A stretch of DNA of 64,000 nucleotides, taken from NCBI RefSeq assembly GCF_003994475.1, contig NZ_RZNY01000001.1, positions 177,714 to 241,713 of the forward strand. Reading direction: 5' to 3'. This stretch comes from Paenibacillus anaericanus. GTDB taxonomy: Bacteria; Bacillota; Bacilli; Paenibacillales; Paenibacillaceae. A program made the position numbers and the translations under genes. The notes under the pieces were generated by a model. The model saw only the letters and a list, made by a program, of their open reading frames with translations, did not search any database and was not told the DNA's origin. Shown in pieces: positions 26,968-35,753 of the stretch (positions within the stretch are counted from its first letter, which is position 1; each line of letters begins with the position of its first letter).

Positions 26968-27153
26968 TCACACCTTTGCATGGTTTCGTAAATAATCATA
27001 TAAAGGTATTTTAAGGTATGCTCCGTGTTTTGCCAACACAGAACGGATATTCGGTTCTAGAGCATTGCTTATCGCCTCTATCGGATCACCTTCAACTGGA
27101 ATAACCACAATTTCGAATTTCGGTGGTTCTTTTTTCTTATTCTTTTTCCCCAT
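26968..27153 (-). CDS. Small basic/hydrophobic phage protein upstream of the integrase
   Basis: 61 residues: a Lys-rich N-terminus (MGKKNKKKEPPKFEIVVIPV) followed by a mixed helix. Family not recognised. It lies 7 bp upstream of the integrase and is co-transcribed; position and size make it one candidate for a recombination directionality factor, but that is only a guess from context. GGGTGATG precedes the ATG. Confidence 0.65.
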   Translation of the reverse strand: MGKKNKKKEPPKFEIVVIPVEGDPIEAISNALEPNIRSVLAKHGAYLKIPLYDYLRNHAKV

Positions 27154-27191
27154 TTTGCATCACCCTTATTAGGCTATGAGAAGGGGCTTGG

Positions 27192-27683
27192 TTATGTTGC
27201 CCCTTCGTCAAACTCTTCTTCCTCTTCCTCTTCCTCCGAACTCTCCACCACCAAATTCAGATCGAGTGCCAATCTATAAAACGCCTTCCAGCGGATCTTA
27301 CTGTACTTCCCTTCACTGATAGGAGGTTGAAATACATGATTGTAGACGTGTTGATCAGTGATGTAATCATGTTCCCTGGTCATATACCTCTCTTCAATCA
27401 GGAAACGCTCCATCCTAGGCATCCATTTAACAACGCGCTCAATACGTTCACAGTAAGCCTTACGCTTTGCCTGCTTATCTACATTGTGTACAGCTATCTC
27501 AGCTGTTTGATCGCTAACTTTACCACCACGCGGCATGTTGCTATATCCTGCGATAATACTTGCTTCCCGATCATCACTAGAGGCGATAAGGAACTTTTTC
27601 ATCCGATAGTCATCGAGTGCATCTTTAACCGCTGCTTCCGTAGCCTTCCGGTCGATCTCAGGTAGAAAGCTTAATTGCCCCAC
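27192..27683 (-). CDS. ArpU-family late transcription regulator
   Basis: 163 residues. LPEIDRKATEAAVKDALDDYRM at the N-terminus and the sigma-factor-like C-terminal part (ISEGKYSKIRWKAFYRLALDLNL) match the ArpU/RinA-like group, which switches on phage packaging and lysis genes. The tail is very acidic (eight consecutive Glu). It starts with GTG behind GAGGTG. It closes the early block, and in the circular phage genome it would stand just before the packaging genes on the other side of attP. Confidence 0.88.
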   Translation of the reverse strand: MGQLSFLPEIDRKATEAAVKDALDDYRMKKFLIASSDDREASIIAGYSNMPRGGKVSDQTAEIAVHNVDKQAKRKAYCERIERVVKWMPRMERFLIEERYMTREHDYITDQHVYNHVFQPPISEGKYSKIRWKAFYRLALDLNLVVESSEEEEEEEEFDEGAT

Positions 27684-27735
27684 GCTATCACCTCAATTTT
27701 GTAAAGATTCCCCCGACCGAAGTCGGGTCCATTCA

Positions 27736-28230
27736 TCAAAACGGAAGATCGTCATCACCCGTATCAACACCAGACATCGGATCTCCGCTACCTTCCCCAT
27801 CCTTCACATCATCGAACGTGAGCTGGTTCTCATCTTCAAAGTTCACCGTTCCGTCATGCTCGATATTCCCTTTCAAGCCCTCTCTGTACTTCTTCTGATG
27901 TTCTTCAAACTCCTCGATGCTTTCCTCAGACTCAGTGATCGTGAGCACCACATCATGACCAGCTTTCTTGTAAAACTCGAATGATTTCTCTGCTGAAGCA
28001 TCGCCCTTAACTTCGAAGTCCAGCACCGTCTTCTTGGCATCCTTGGATGATTTCTTGAACTCAGCTGATAGCTTATTCTCCACACCTTCGATACTCAGAA
28101 TCACAACTGATCTGGTCATCTCGTTTAGCTCCTGCTTGTGCTCGTCCTCGCCCTTTACATAAAATTGCACAGATTCTTTTTTGCTGTCTTTCGTTTGCTT
28201 GTTAAACTCCGCTTTAATAGTAATAGACAT
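27736..28230 (-). CDS. Putative ssDNA-binding-like protein with SSB-type acidic tip
   Basis: 164 residues. Two homologous halves (about 1-48 and 49-104) share the pattern (K)AEF-K-(T/S)-KD-(S/A)KK...F-VKG. Residues ~105-164 form an acidic linker ending GDDDLPF, the same kind of tip that SSB proteins use to recruit partners. No OB-fold motif was recognised and no other SSB gene is visible in the early block. A role as the phage's ssDNA-binding protein is an inference from the tail and from the replication neighbourhood. GAGGGG precedes the ATG. Confidence 0.75.
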   Translation of the reverse strand: MSITIKAEFNKQTKDSKKESVQFYVKGEDEHKQELNEMTRSVVILSIEGVENKLSAEFKKSSKDAKKTVLDFEVKGDASAEKSFEFYKKAGHDVVLTITESEESIEEFEEHQKKYREGLKGNIEHDGTVNFEDENQLTFDDVKDGEGSGDPMSGVDTGDDDLPF

Positions 28231-28284
28231 TTATAATTGCCCCTCTCGGATAATGGTTTAAACTTCTAATTGCCTGTTATTACG

Positions 28285-28539
28285 TCAAACACCGATCTCC
28301 CGACTAATCCATGCCTTAATCTCTTGGATGTCCCTAACAAGCTCAGAGAGCGTTGAGGCGGTACTTTCTTTAATCTTCATCTTGACCAAGTGATTCAATG
28401 CCCCTTCGATACTGGAGAAGTATCCTTTTGGTTGAAATTGTTCTTTCCCATCCCTATCTACTTTACCGCTATATTTTTTAATGACGAATTGCTTCTCGTC
28501 AGACTCCAAGTACAGGTTATCTTCTATTAAAACTTTCAT
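28285..28539 (-). CDS. Small phage protein (DUF5405-like)
   Basis: 84 residues. A beta-rich start (VLIEDNLYLESDEKQFVIKK) is followed by a conserved-looking helix, YFSSIEGALNHLVKMKIKES, that recurs in small early phage proteins. Function unknown. Its ATG follows GGAGGATGC and the gene overlaps the upstream nuclease-like gene by 4 bp. Confidence 0.65.
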   Translation of the reverse strand: MKVLIEDNLYLESDEKQFVIKKYSGKVDRDGKEQFQPKGYFSSIEGALNHLVKMKIKESTASTLSELVRDIQEIKAWISREIGV

Positions 28540-29330
28540 ATAGCATCCTCCTTCGGCTCTACCATCATCTTCAACTTCTCAGCATTCTCAGTGACCTCAT
28601 TAAGCAGCTTGATCATCTGCGGATTAACGCCTGTCGTCATCCGCTGCCTTATCTGGCTCTGCCAATCGTTGTATTTGTATATCCGTATACCGTATTCAGC
28701 TAATACAGTTCTAACAGTTCCCATTAATTCGGACTCGCTTTTCAGGTTGTTGTACTCCCACTGATTTTCATCCAGCTGCTTACGAGCTTCATAAAGTTCA
28801 TTTGCGAGTTTTGAACCGACTTCCTTACCCAATGATTTGCGATTTACTCGGTCCTCCACATACGCTTCCAACATCTCACGTCTGGACCCGAAGAAAGGGT
28901 GTCTGTCTGGATCGATTCTGGACATGAGCATGTATTGATATATGTCAGAAGGAATCTCTACAAGTCGGTGTTTTGCTGGTCGTATTGTTCGCAACGCCCC
29001 TGTATCCGGGTAGTACCATATCAACCCTACCTCTTCGGGGAGTTCTTCCTTTTGAATTAACCCCTTCGGACATACAAAGCTGAATTTATTGCAGTACGCC
29101 ATGTAACCAGGCCACTTCTGATCTTGCATAAAATCAGATCGGCTCACCTTTACCTCGTAGCCAGTCAAGCAAGGATTCGCCCAACTAGGTTTCATAGCCA
29201 GTGCATCAAACTTTAGGAGCTCGTTATTATCGTATGTCCTTCCCGTCTTTACCTCGGTCAGAAACATGTCATCCGTATGCCGACCAGCAAGTGCTTGCTT
29301 CACCTGATCAGATCTGATTTTAGTCACCAA
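28536..29330 (-). CDS. MmcB-like PD-(D/E)XK nuclease-fold protein
   Basis: 264 residues. The N-terminal half contains FDALAMKPSW and YEVKVSRSDF, fitting the D...ExK metal motif of restriction-type nuclease folds, as in MmcB-like DNA repair proteins of phages. The C-terminal half is helical (ANELYEARKQLDENQWEYNN). It may process recombination intermediates with the RecT-like and RuvC-like proteins of this phage; this is inferred. It starts with TTG (29330) or GTG (29327). Confidence 0.7.
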   Translation of the reverse strand: MVTKIRSDQVKQALAGRHTDDMFLTEVKTGRTYDNNELLKFDALAMKPSWANPCLTGYEVKVSRSDFMQDQKWPGYMAYCNKFSFVCPKGLIQKEELPEEVGLIWYYPDTGALRTIRPAKHRLVEIPSDIYQYMLMSRIDPDRHPFFGSRREMLEAYVEDRVNRKSLGKEVGSKLANELYEARKQLDENQWEYNNLKSESELMGTVRTVLAEYGIRIYKYNDWQSQIRQRMTTGVNPQMIKLLNEVTENAEKLKMMVEPKEDAI

Positions 29331-29500
29331 CTGGCACCACCCTTCTTGATATACCTGCCGTTAAAGCCCACTTGCGATCCAGTGATCTGAGCATCAACAT
29401 ATCCCTTCTTAGGTGGCGGACCATCTGCACCGATTTTCTTGCAGTGCTCAGCTATCTGCTCAGGTGTCCATTGTTCTGTTTTAAGTCTCTTGTCGTACAT
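29324..29500 (-). CDS. Small phage protein
   Basis: 58 residues when started at the ATG at 29500 (MYDKRLKTEQWTPEQIAEHC). The frame extends upstream, and an ATG at 29509 is also possible. Family unknown. It has a basic Gly-rich end (GRYIKKGGASW). It overlaps the genes on both sides. Confidence 0.5.
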   Translation of the reverse strand: MYDKRLKTEQWTPEQIAEHCKKIGADGPPPKKGYVDAQITGSQVGFNGRYIKKGGASW

Positions 29501-29948
29501 CAGATTCATCTTCCTCTTCACTAGCATCAGGGCCTTCGTTGAACATCGCTGCACACGCTTTGGAATCAGGACGCATAAACACGCAGTCATCGCCCGTAAC
29601 TTGGCAGCTATCGATTAAGTCCGCCGCAATAAAGTAAGCACCATATTTGCCTTCTTCAAGTGCCTTCTGAGCCGCTTGTAATGCTTTTTTCAATCTTATA
29701 TTTTCATTGAGATACTCAGAGGACCTGGCACATTGTTCTTGATGTATCGCATACAATCGGCGACGTTCTTGTTTCAGTTCTTTTATCTCAGCATCTTTTG
29801 CAGCCAGTTCCTTGTTCTGCTTTTGAAACAGATTAGAGTCGGCCTGATATTTGCATATCCAGCTTGCAGCACACTCATTTGCCTGTTTTAACTGGATCTG
29901 AAGGGACTTAATTTTTTCGTCTTTGCTTAACGGGAATCGTCTTGTCAT
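29481..29948 (-). CDS. Coiled-coil phage protein
   Basis: 155 residues. Heptad-rich helices span about residues 10-95 (LQIQLKQANECAAS, KELAAKDAEIKELKQERRRL), followed by a Cys-containing segment (CQVTGDDCVFMRPDSKACA) and an acidic tail. No known family. GAGGTGG precedes the ATG. Part of the tightly packed early operon. Confidence 0.65.
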   Translation of the reverse strand: MTRRFPLSKDEKIKSLQIQLKQANECAASWICKYQADSNLFQKQNKELAAKDAEIKELKQERRRLYAIHQEQCARSSEYLNENIRLKKALQAAQKALEEGKYGAYFIAADLIDSCQVTGDDCVFMRPDSKACAAMFNEGPDASEEEDESDVRQET

Positions 29949-29960
29949 GACCTGACCACC

Positions 29961-30566
29961 TCAATATCCATTCGCTTGCCGCTCGTGATTCACTTCGTTT
30001 TTGGCGGCGTATGCTGCTGCAATGTCCTCAAAATCAAAACCAAGGCGCTGCTCACCGAGAGCGTAAAAGATGTATATCGCCCCTCTGAAGTGCTGTTTCT
30101 GCCATGCTTTGAAGTCTTTCTCAGATTCTCTTATCTGTAATTTATCGCCTAAAAGATAACCAACATTGATGAGCAGCTCCGTGAATAACAACCCCGTTTC
30201 CCCTTCGACATAATCCTCAAAGACACATAGATCATCTGCCGAGTATTCAAGTTGTCGAGCGATGGAGAGAAAGAAATGTAGGCAGTCTACATACTCCTCT
30301 AGCAACGGGTTTTGAAGATACGTGCCATCTTCAAGGGCAATGTCGATCCCCGAAGTTTTAACTAATGAAGGTATCGCTGTTCGTGGTTCCCGATCATTAC
30401 TCCAATGCTTAAATCCTCGCCATTCATTTGCTAGTTCTGCGATCTCTACTTGCAGCGCAAGAATCGTATTCGGTAACAAGTTTTGTCCTTCTAGCCCCTT
30501 CTCCTTGATTATCTTGGCGTCCAGCGCCTTCTGCATTTCGTACATTTGTTCAAGTTTGAGTGTCAT
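29961..30566 (-). CDS. Dimeric dUTPase / MazG-like all-alpha NTP pyrophosphatase
   Basis: About 201 residues. The metal-binding helices read EIAELANEWRGFKHWS (EXXE..) and LLEEYVDCLHFFLSIA (EXXD), diagnostic of the dimeric dUTPase family used by many Firmicute phages. It hydrolyses dUTP to dUMP, limiting uracil in phage DNA and feeding thymidylate synthesis. The ATG at 30566 is used because GAAGGG lies 9 bases upstream. Confidence 0.9.
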   Translation of the reverse strand: MTLKLEQMYEMQKALDAKIIKEKGLEGQNLLPNTILALQVEIAELANEWRGFKHWSNDREPRTAIPSLVKTSGIDIALEDGTYLQNPLLEEYVDCLHFFLSIARQLEYSADDLCVFEDYVEGETGLLFTELLINVGYLLGDKLQIRESEKDFKAWQKQHFRGAIYIFYALGEQRLGFDFEDIAAAYAAKNEVNHERQANGY

Positions 30567-30579
30567 TTCTATCATCCCT

Positions 30580-30840
30580 TCAAAATAGTGTTAACTGCTC
30601 AATCTCTTGTGTCGTGAGCCTCTGTACCGCAAACCTATCCCAATTTGCTCCCGGCCATGCACCTGCATAGTCATCGCCCCGAAAGTAAACTATCTCTTGG
30701 CCTTCCGGGGATAGGGCTCTATTGATAATTCTAGCGGGACCATTGCGGATAACATTGAGATCGTGTGTCCAGTCACCGAGAGGTAATGATCTTATCTCTT
30801 TACACAGGTCTGCTCCTTGCTGCCATGTGATGGTTTTCAT
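30580..30840 (-). CDS. Hypothetical phage protein
   Basis: 86 residues, soluble, rich in Trp and Gly (DDYAGAWPGANWDRFAV). No family recognised. It overlaps the stop of the helicase-methyltransferase gene by 4 bp and precedes the dUTPase. Confidence 0.6.
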   Translation of the reverse strand: MKTITWQQGADLCKEIRSLPLGDWTHDLNVIRNGPARIINRALSPEGQEIVYFRGDDYAGAWPGANWDRFAVQRLTTQEIEQLTLF

Positions 30841-33344
30841 GCTAAATCTTCAAAATCAAATAGTGTAGGCATATCAACCATCATTTCTGCAGCCTGCAGG
30901 TACCCAACTCCATCGCGGAAGTAATCACCGTTAAGCTCGATCCCGTATCCCTTGCGGCCCATTTTGACCGCCTGTACTGGCACTGTCATAAGACCGCCGA
31001 AATAATCAAGGACTACGTCACCGGGATTGGAATACCTGTTGATGATTCGCTCTACAATGTCGATCTGGAGAGGGCATACATGCATCTGTTGACGTCTCTG
31101 ACTTTGAGTAGTATTCAAGGTCCTCATACGGTTGATGTCGTCCCATACTTCGAATGTCCAGGATCCGGGAGCAACAACCATGAACGAGGCTGGAAGTTTA
31201 CTGTCTTGGTCCAGCTTCTTCGCAATCTCGACATGATCTTCATAGCTGTATACATTGTCTCGAGAAAATTTCCGATATGCCGCCTGTAGCTTATTGACTG
31301 GTATTGCAGCTATTTCTTCTTTGCTCAATAGTCGATCTCCTGAGCTGCGCCAATAACCGTGAGCATCGATCTGCCACTGCGCCCGAGTATAGTCTTCTTT
31401 ACTCTTGCTAACGGGCTCATCCGCATACGCTGTGCTTGTATCACTCGGCAACTTCCGGAAGAGGAGGATATATTCAGGGCATCCAACACCCATCTTCGTA
31501 CCGTCCTTGCATTGCTCCGACCAACCAAGTCGATATGTCTGATTGTTTTCGCGGACCACATCAGTAACTACCGTGATCATCCCAAAGTATTGAAAGCCGT
31601 GTTTGATGTAGTGCTGAATACATAAAGCGTGAAATGGCTCCATAGTCGGCATCCCTGTGCCAGTTGCATTGCCGAACAACACCCGATCTTTGACATGTAT
31701 CGCTGCTACTCTTCCAGGCTTCAGGATCCTGAGCGTTTGAGGCGTTAGGAAATCCATCTGCTCGAAGAACTGTGCTGTATCTTCGGTATGACCAAAATCG
31801 TTATAGCTTGGCGTGTACTCGTAGTGATTGCCGAATGGGATAGATGTATGAATCAAGTCCACGCTGTCATCTGGCATTTCAGTTGTCTCGAGCACACAAT
31901 CGTTATTCACAGCCGTGTAAAGCCCTGTTTCAATCTTCACTCTCTCCACTCCAATCGATCTGGCCAGCTTATCAATCACCGATGTTCCGGACAGCCCGTA
32001 TTTCTTAATGACCTCGATCATCTTGCTAACTAGATAATCATGTTGCTTCCACTTCTCCATGAGAGTCTTCAATATTTCCGATTCAGACCCCATGTAGATA
32101 AAATGGATCTCGCATTGATGTTGCTGCTGGAACCGATGAATCCGGTGAACGGCCTGTATGGTGTCGTTGAATGAGTAGTCGATACCAGCAAAGATGGCAA
32201 TATGACTTTGCTGCAGGTTAGCACCGGATCCTAATATCTCAGGCTTGCTCAGCAACACCGTGTACTTTCGATCTTTCCAGTCCAGTACCCGTTGTTCTTT
32301 TTCCTCATGTGACAAGCTGCCATATACCGATGCAACCGATATTCCAACCTCTTTCAAAGCCCGTTCAATAGCGTCTTGCTCATCGTTGAGATGGCACCAT
32401 ACAACAATCTGTTCAGGCTGATTCGCCTTAATGATCTCAATAACCCTCTCAACACGCTCTCCAATGCTTTCACGCTTTTCACGTGCCGCATCTTTCAGTC
32501 CGATCGCTGCATCACGCAAGAGGATCATCTGTCCATCACGTTCGAATCCTGCTGCAGAATGGTCAACTTCTAGTTCGTGGTACCTGATATCCAGCGGTGG
32601 CAAATCATATCCGGTGTCGTCATACCCTAAATCGCTTGGCTTCGTGATAAACAGCGCCCATGTGGATACCCATAACCAAAATTCATCTTCTTTGTGCGGA
32701 TAGATCGTAAGGTTGTTTGCCTTGGTGCTATCCCGTTGGAAAAATCTCGTCAACGCCTGACCAGTGTCCATTACCTCGAGGAATCCAGCGTAATGGATTA
32801 ACTCTTTATACTTATTGGGGCTTGGTGTAGCTGTGCAGACCAGCTTATACGGAACGCCCTTGAACTTATCCATGAATGTCTGGAAGGTCTTACTGCCATA
32901 TCCTCGCAACACGCTCGCTTCATCCAATACAGTAGCTGTGAAGTAAGTAGGATCGATATCCCCATCCCGTACTCGCTCGTAATTGGTTAGTAGAATGGAT
33001 CCGGTAGCTACTTCGATCTCAGCCATGTTTCGTACATATTGCGGCTTATCCAGACCTAGCAAGTTAACCGCATCATTCTCGAATTCTAGCTTCACGCCGA
33101 GGGGAAGAACGACTAACGCTTTCCCGCCTTGCCGCTCTGTCACGAGCCTACAAAACTCTAATTCTTGTATGGTCTTACCAAGCCCGAAAGCTTCAAACAA
33201 CGCCCTTCTTCCGCCTTTGATCGCCCAGACAACAGAGTCCCTTTGATGTGGCTTGAGAGTAGGGTGTATATCATTCGGGGAGACTTCAAATCCAGTCTCT
33301 TTGGCTATTTCGATTTTTGTTTTCAGGAAGTCGATGTAGTTCAC
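30837..33344 (-). CDS. SNF2-type helicase fused to a DNA methyltransferase
   Basis: 835 residues. The N-terminal ~450 residues form a superfamily 2 helicase/translocase: PHQRDSVVWA, Walker A FGLGKT, DExx-like LDEAS, and motif VI-like AVHRIHRFQQ. The C-terminal ~370 residues are an N4/N6 DNA methylase: the catalytic segment HTSIPFGNHYEY carries SIPF in place of the usual SPPY, as in related phage proteins, and DYFGGLMTVPVQA is the SAM-binding motif. It likely modifies phage DNA while translocating, possibly against host restriction. GTG start behind GGAGGAAG. Confidence 0.9.
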   Translation of the reverse strand: MNYIDFLKTKIEIAKETGFEVSPNDIHPTLKPHQRDSVVWAIKGGRRALFEAFGLGKTIQELEFCRLVTERQGGKALVVLPLGVKLEFENDAVNLLGLDKPQYVRNMAEIEVATGSILLTNYERVRDGDIDPTYFTATVLDEASVLRGYGSKTFQTFMDKFKGVPYKLVCTATPSPNKYKELIHYAGFLEVMDTGQALTRFFQRDSTKANNLTIYPHKEDEFWLWVSTWALFITKPSDLGYDDTGYDLPPLDIRYHELEVDHSAAGFERDGQMILLRDAAIGLKDAAREKRESIGERVERVIEIIKANQPEQIVVWCHLNDEQDAIERALKEVGISVASVYGSLSHEEKEQRVLDWKDRKYTVLLSKPEILGSGANLQQSHIAIFAGIDYSFNDTIQAVHRIHRFQQQHQCEIHFIYMGSESEILKTLMEKWKQHDYLVSKMIEVIKKYGLSGTSVIDKLARSIGVERVKIETGLYTAVNNDCVLETTEMPDDSVDLIHTSIPFGNHYEYTPSYNDFGHTEDTAQFFEQMDFLTPQTLRILKPGRVAAIHVKDRVLFGNATGTGMPTMEPFHALCIQHYIKHGFQYFGMITVVTDVVRENNQTYRLGWSEQCKDGTKMGVGCPEYILLFRKLPSDTSTAYADEPVSKSKEDYTRAQWQIDAHGYWRSSGDRLLSKEEIAAIPVNKLQAAYRKFSRDNVYSYEDHVEIAKKLDQDSKLPASFMVVAPGSWTFEVWDDINRMRTLNTTQSQRRQQMHVCPLQIDIVERIINRYSNPGDVVLDYFGGLMTVPVQAVKMGRKGYGIELNGDYFRDGVGYLQAAEMMVDMPTLFDFEDLA

Positions 33345-33359
33345 TTAACTTCCTCCTTC

Positions 33360-35282
33360 CTAGTGGACCATCGCGGGCATTTGATCTATATCTTCCGGAG
33401 CCACCCACACCGTGTCCCAGCTCATGGAGAATGTTTCGTTTGCCTCCGCTTGTGCAGCAGCTAAGAGAATCACGTTACCGTTTTCTCTCGCAGCGTCTCT
33501 CGGTACCGCATTGCCGATATATTCCCGAGCCTTGGCATCCGAACATCCTTCAAGTTGGAACGGTCGGCCGTCTGGTAAATACCGCGGGAAGCTTTGAAGC
33601 ATTGCGAGCTCATAGGTCGTCATTGGTCTATGCCATGTACCGTCTTCAGCGATCAATATCCATGATCCGCGATCTGTATCCGCTGGGATTCTCGGGTCTG
33701 CCAATGCAGCCGAACCAGAATGTACATCTCCTGATCCCGTCACAGTCTTTCCGGGTTCGTTCCAATCTTGAACTCCATATGATCCTGCTCTTGGCTTACA
33801 CCCAAGGCGAGCATCTGCCACCAACGGTGCTCCTGACTGTACGTCTGTTACGCTCGTGATTGTCGCCGATGGTTCCTCCATATCTTGCATCCGATATTTG
33901 TCGGTATATCTATTCTTTAAGTCCGATAGGCGAGGGTCGCTTATACTGGCTGGGCTGTTCATAATCCGATTAGCGCCTCTGACAGCCTTCGCTGATTCTT
34001 CCCATTCCTGAACACCGTAACTATCAGGCATCAACTTGGTTTTAACTCGTGGATCGGCGACTGCCAAAGCACCACTTCCGAATCTTGTTCCTGTGATACA
34101 TGGCGAGGTCTCGTCCATCCGAACGATCTGATAGACTCCTGGATGTCGTCCTGCTCTATCGGTAAGTCTAGGATCAGAGATGGACATTGCCCCATTGTTT
34201 GGCCCGTTTGCGCCAGTTACTGTAGGTCCTACCTGATCATCCCGACATACACGATAGATGGTCCCGTGAGTGCCTTCTTTAAGGTTCACACGTGGATCGG
34301 ATATTGCAGCAGCTCCGTTACTTCTACCCACTCCAGCCCCACCAGTTACCGTTCGGCTTGGTTCCTCATAATTTTCAACCGCCCAAGCTCCACCACGAGG
34401 TTGATGAACAATACGGTATTGCTCAAATGGGACATCCTGTAGATCTCTCCAATCCCCACCCGCTTTGATAAGCCCTAAGCGTACCCAAGTTTTCCATTGC
34501 AGATTTGGGAGCCTATGAAGCGGACCTCCTGCTTCGATATCACCAGGCATTGGAAGCGGCCCGATTACATCACCAATTGTTTTGAGCGGCTTCTTTTCAG
34601 GATAAAAAATGAAGTTTGGTATCTGTGCCTCATGCCGTGCCATGATTAGAAAGCGAACTCTGTTTTGTCCAAGTCCTCCGACTTCGCCGAGGTTATGATC
34701 AGCTCGCATACTTACGGCATAACCGTACTTTTTGAGCGTCTTCTCGATCTGCTTCAATAGGCTCTTCCCTCGTGACCGGATGCGTGGCACGTTCTCCAGT
34801 TGAAGGATCGCGGGAACGCCACCGCCATACAAAAGGCAAGCTTCAAGTGAAAGATCAATACCTCTAACAGTTAGCTGATTAAGAGATAGATATTTGATCG
34901 TCTTCGCCGACTTTTCGGGTAGCAGTCCAGACAATCCCTTGCACGGTGGAGAGGTAAAGAGGAAGAATGGGATCTGATAGCCGAATGCAACCCACATATC
35001 CCAGGCGGTTACTTCTCGCCATTCTGGTGGCGGCTCATGTCCGTGCCATGCGATGTATTGCTCCCGCGTGAATAGGTCCATGACTCGTGATGTTTTTGTC
35101 CCAGTGATGTTGTCGTGATTGAGGCAAGCAACAGGATCGTTGTCGACGCTACATAGCAGTTTAATCCGGTACACCTTACCTCCGTACTCCATTTGAGATT
35201 CCAACAATCCGGCCGATTCACCGCCGATTCCGCCAAACAATACCGCTGCCGTTTTGTACTCAATGTTCTCTAATACTTGCAA
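33360..35282 (-). CDS. DNA cytosine-5 methyltransferase with six-fold repeat insertion
   Basis: About 640 residues, far longer than the usual 330-430. Motif I (AAVLFGGIGGESAG), catalytic motif IV (TSPPCKGLSG), motif VI (ENVPR), motif VIII (QNRVRF), motif IX (TTYELAMLQSFP) and motif X (EYIGNAVP) are all present. Between VIII and IX, six imperfect ~40-residue repeats each contain an EPS-TVTG-like segment and an ADPR/SDPR box. They occupy the region where target recognition normally lies. Start set at TTG 35282, with GGGAGG 7 bases upstream; a GTG at 35300 is inside that site. It sits next to the helicase-methylase. Confidence 0.9.
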   Translation of the reverse strand: MQVLENIEYKTAAVLFGGIGGESAGLLESQMEYGGKVYRIKLLCSVDNDPVACLNHDNITGTKTSRVMDLFTREQYIAWHGHEPPPEWREVTAWDMWVAFGYQIPFFLFTSPPCKGLSGLLPEKSAKTIKYLSLNQLTVRGIDLSLEACLLYGGGVPAILQLENVPRIRSRGKSLLKQIEKTLKKYGYAVSMRADHNLGEVGGLGQNRVRFLIMARHEAQIPNFIFYPEKKPLKTIGDVIGPLPMPGDIEAGGPLHRLPNLQWKTWVRLGLIKAGGDWRDLQDVPFEQYRIVHQPRGGAWAVENYEEPSRTVTGGAGVGRSNGAAAISDPRVNLKEGTHGTIYRVCRDDQVGPTVTGANGPNNGAMSISDPRLTDRAGRHPGVYQIVRMDETSPCITGTRFGSGALAVADPRVKTKLMPDSYGVQEWEESAKAVRGANRIMNSPASISDPRLSDLKNRYTDKYRMQDMEEPSATITSVTDVQSGAPLVADARLGCKPRAGSYGVQDWNEPGKTVTGSGDVHSGSAALADPRIPADTDRGSWILIAEDGTWHRPMTTYELAMLQSFPRYLPDGRPFQLEGCSDAKAREYIGNAVPRDAARENGNVILLAAAQAEANETFSMSWDTVWVAPEDIDQMPAMVH

Positions 35283-35296
35283 TGGTTTCCCTCCCT

Positions 35297-35734
35297 TCAC
35301 CTGTTTCCTCTATCGATCCCTAATGCTATCGCCATCCTGATTACATCCATCTTGCTGCGCTTAAGATGGCGAGCTATTTCGGTTCGAGTGCCAAACGTAC
35401 TGTAATTTTTCAGCATCCACGTTCGATCTTCATCCGAGATGACCACTGGAGGATCAGGAGGGAAGATAATCTTCAAACTGATATCTTTAATTTGTGTCTC
35501 GTCTTCGGTGAGCTGGTAGCACCCTTTTTTAGGTTTAACGAGCACCCCGCGTCGTGTAAGCTCGGATAATATTCCGTTGAATGTACCTATTTTGATACCT
35601 ACCTCACGAGCCGCTTCGGGACGCTTTTTTAATTTGTAATATGCCTTTAACATCTCAGCTTGAGCGGGTGCAATATGACCTCGTTCAAGAAACTCATTAA
35701 CCCTTTCCTCAATCTTCGGGTCCAGTTTAGGCAT
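35297..35734 (-). CDS. Helix-turn-helix phage protein
   Basis: 145 residues. An N-terminal helical part (PAQAEMLKAYYKLKKRPEAAREVGIK) and a C-terminal homeodomain-like HTH (FGTRTEIARHLKRSKMDVIRMAIALG) suggest DNA binding. No exact family. AAAGGAG lies 9 bases before the ATG at 35734. The open frame continues upstream to 35884 over the end of the RuvC-like gene. It may regulate the early operon or help replication. Confidence 0.7.
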   Translation of the reverse strand: MPKLDPKIEERVNEFLERGHIAPAQAEMLKAYYKLKKRPEAAREVGIKIGTFNGILSELTRRGVLVKPKKGCYQLTEDETQIKDISLKIIFPPDPPVVISDEDRTWMLKNYSTFGTRTEIARHLKRSKMDVIRMAIALGIDRGNR

Positions 35735-35753
35735 TGATTTTCGCTCCTTTCCC

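Noticed and set aside
33165..33859. Plus-strand ORFs of up to 180 codons
   Set aside because: Shadows of the two methyltransferase genes on the opposite strand; no ribosome sites or domain patterns.
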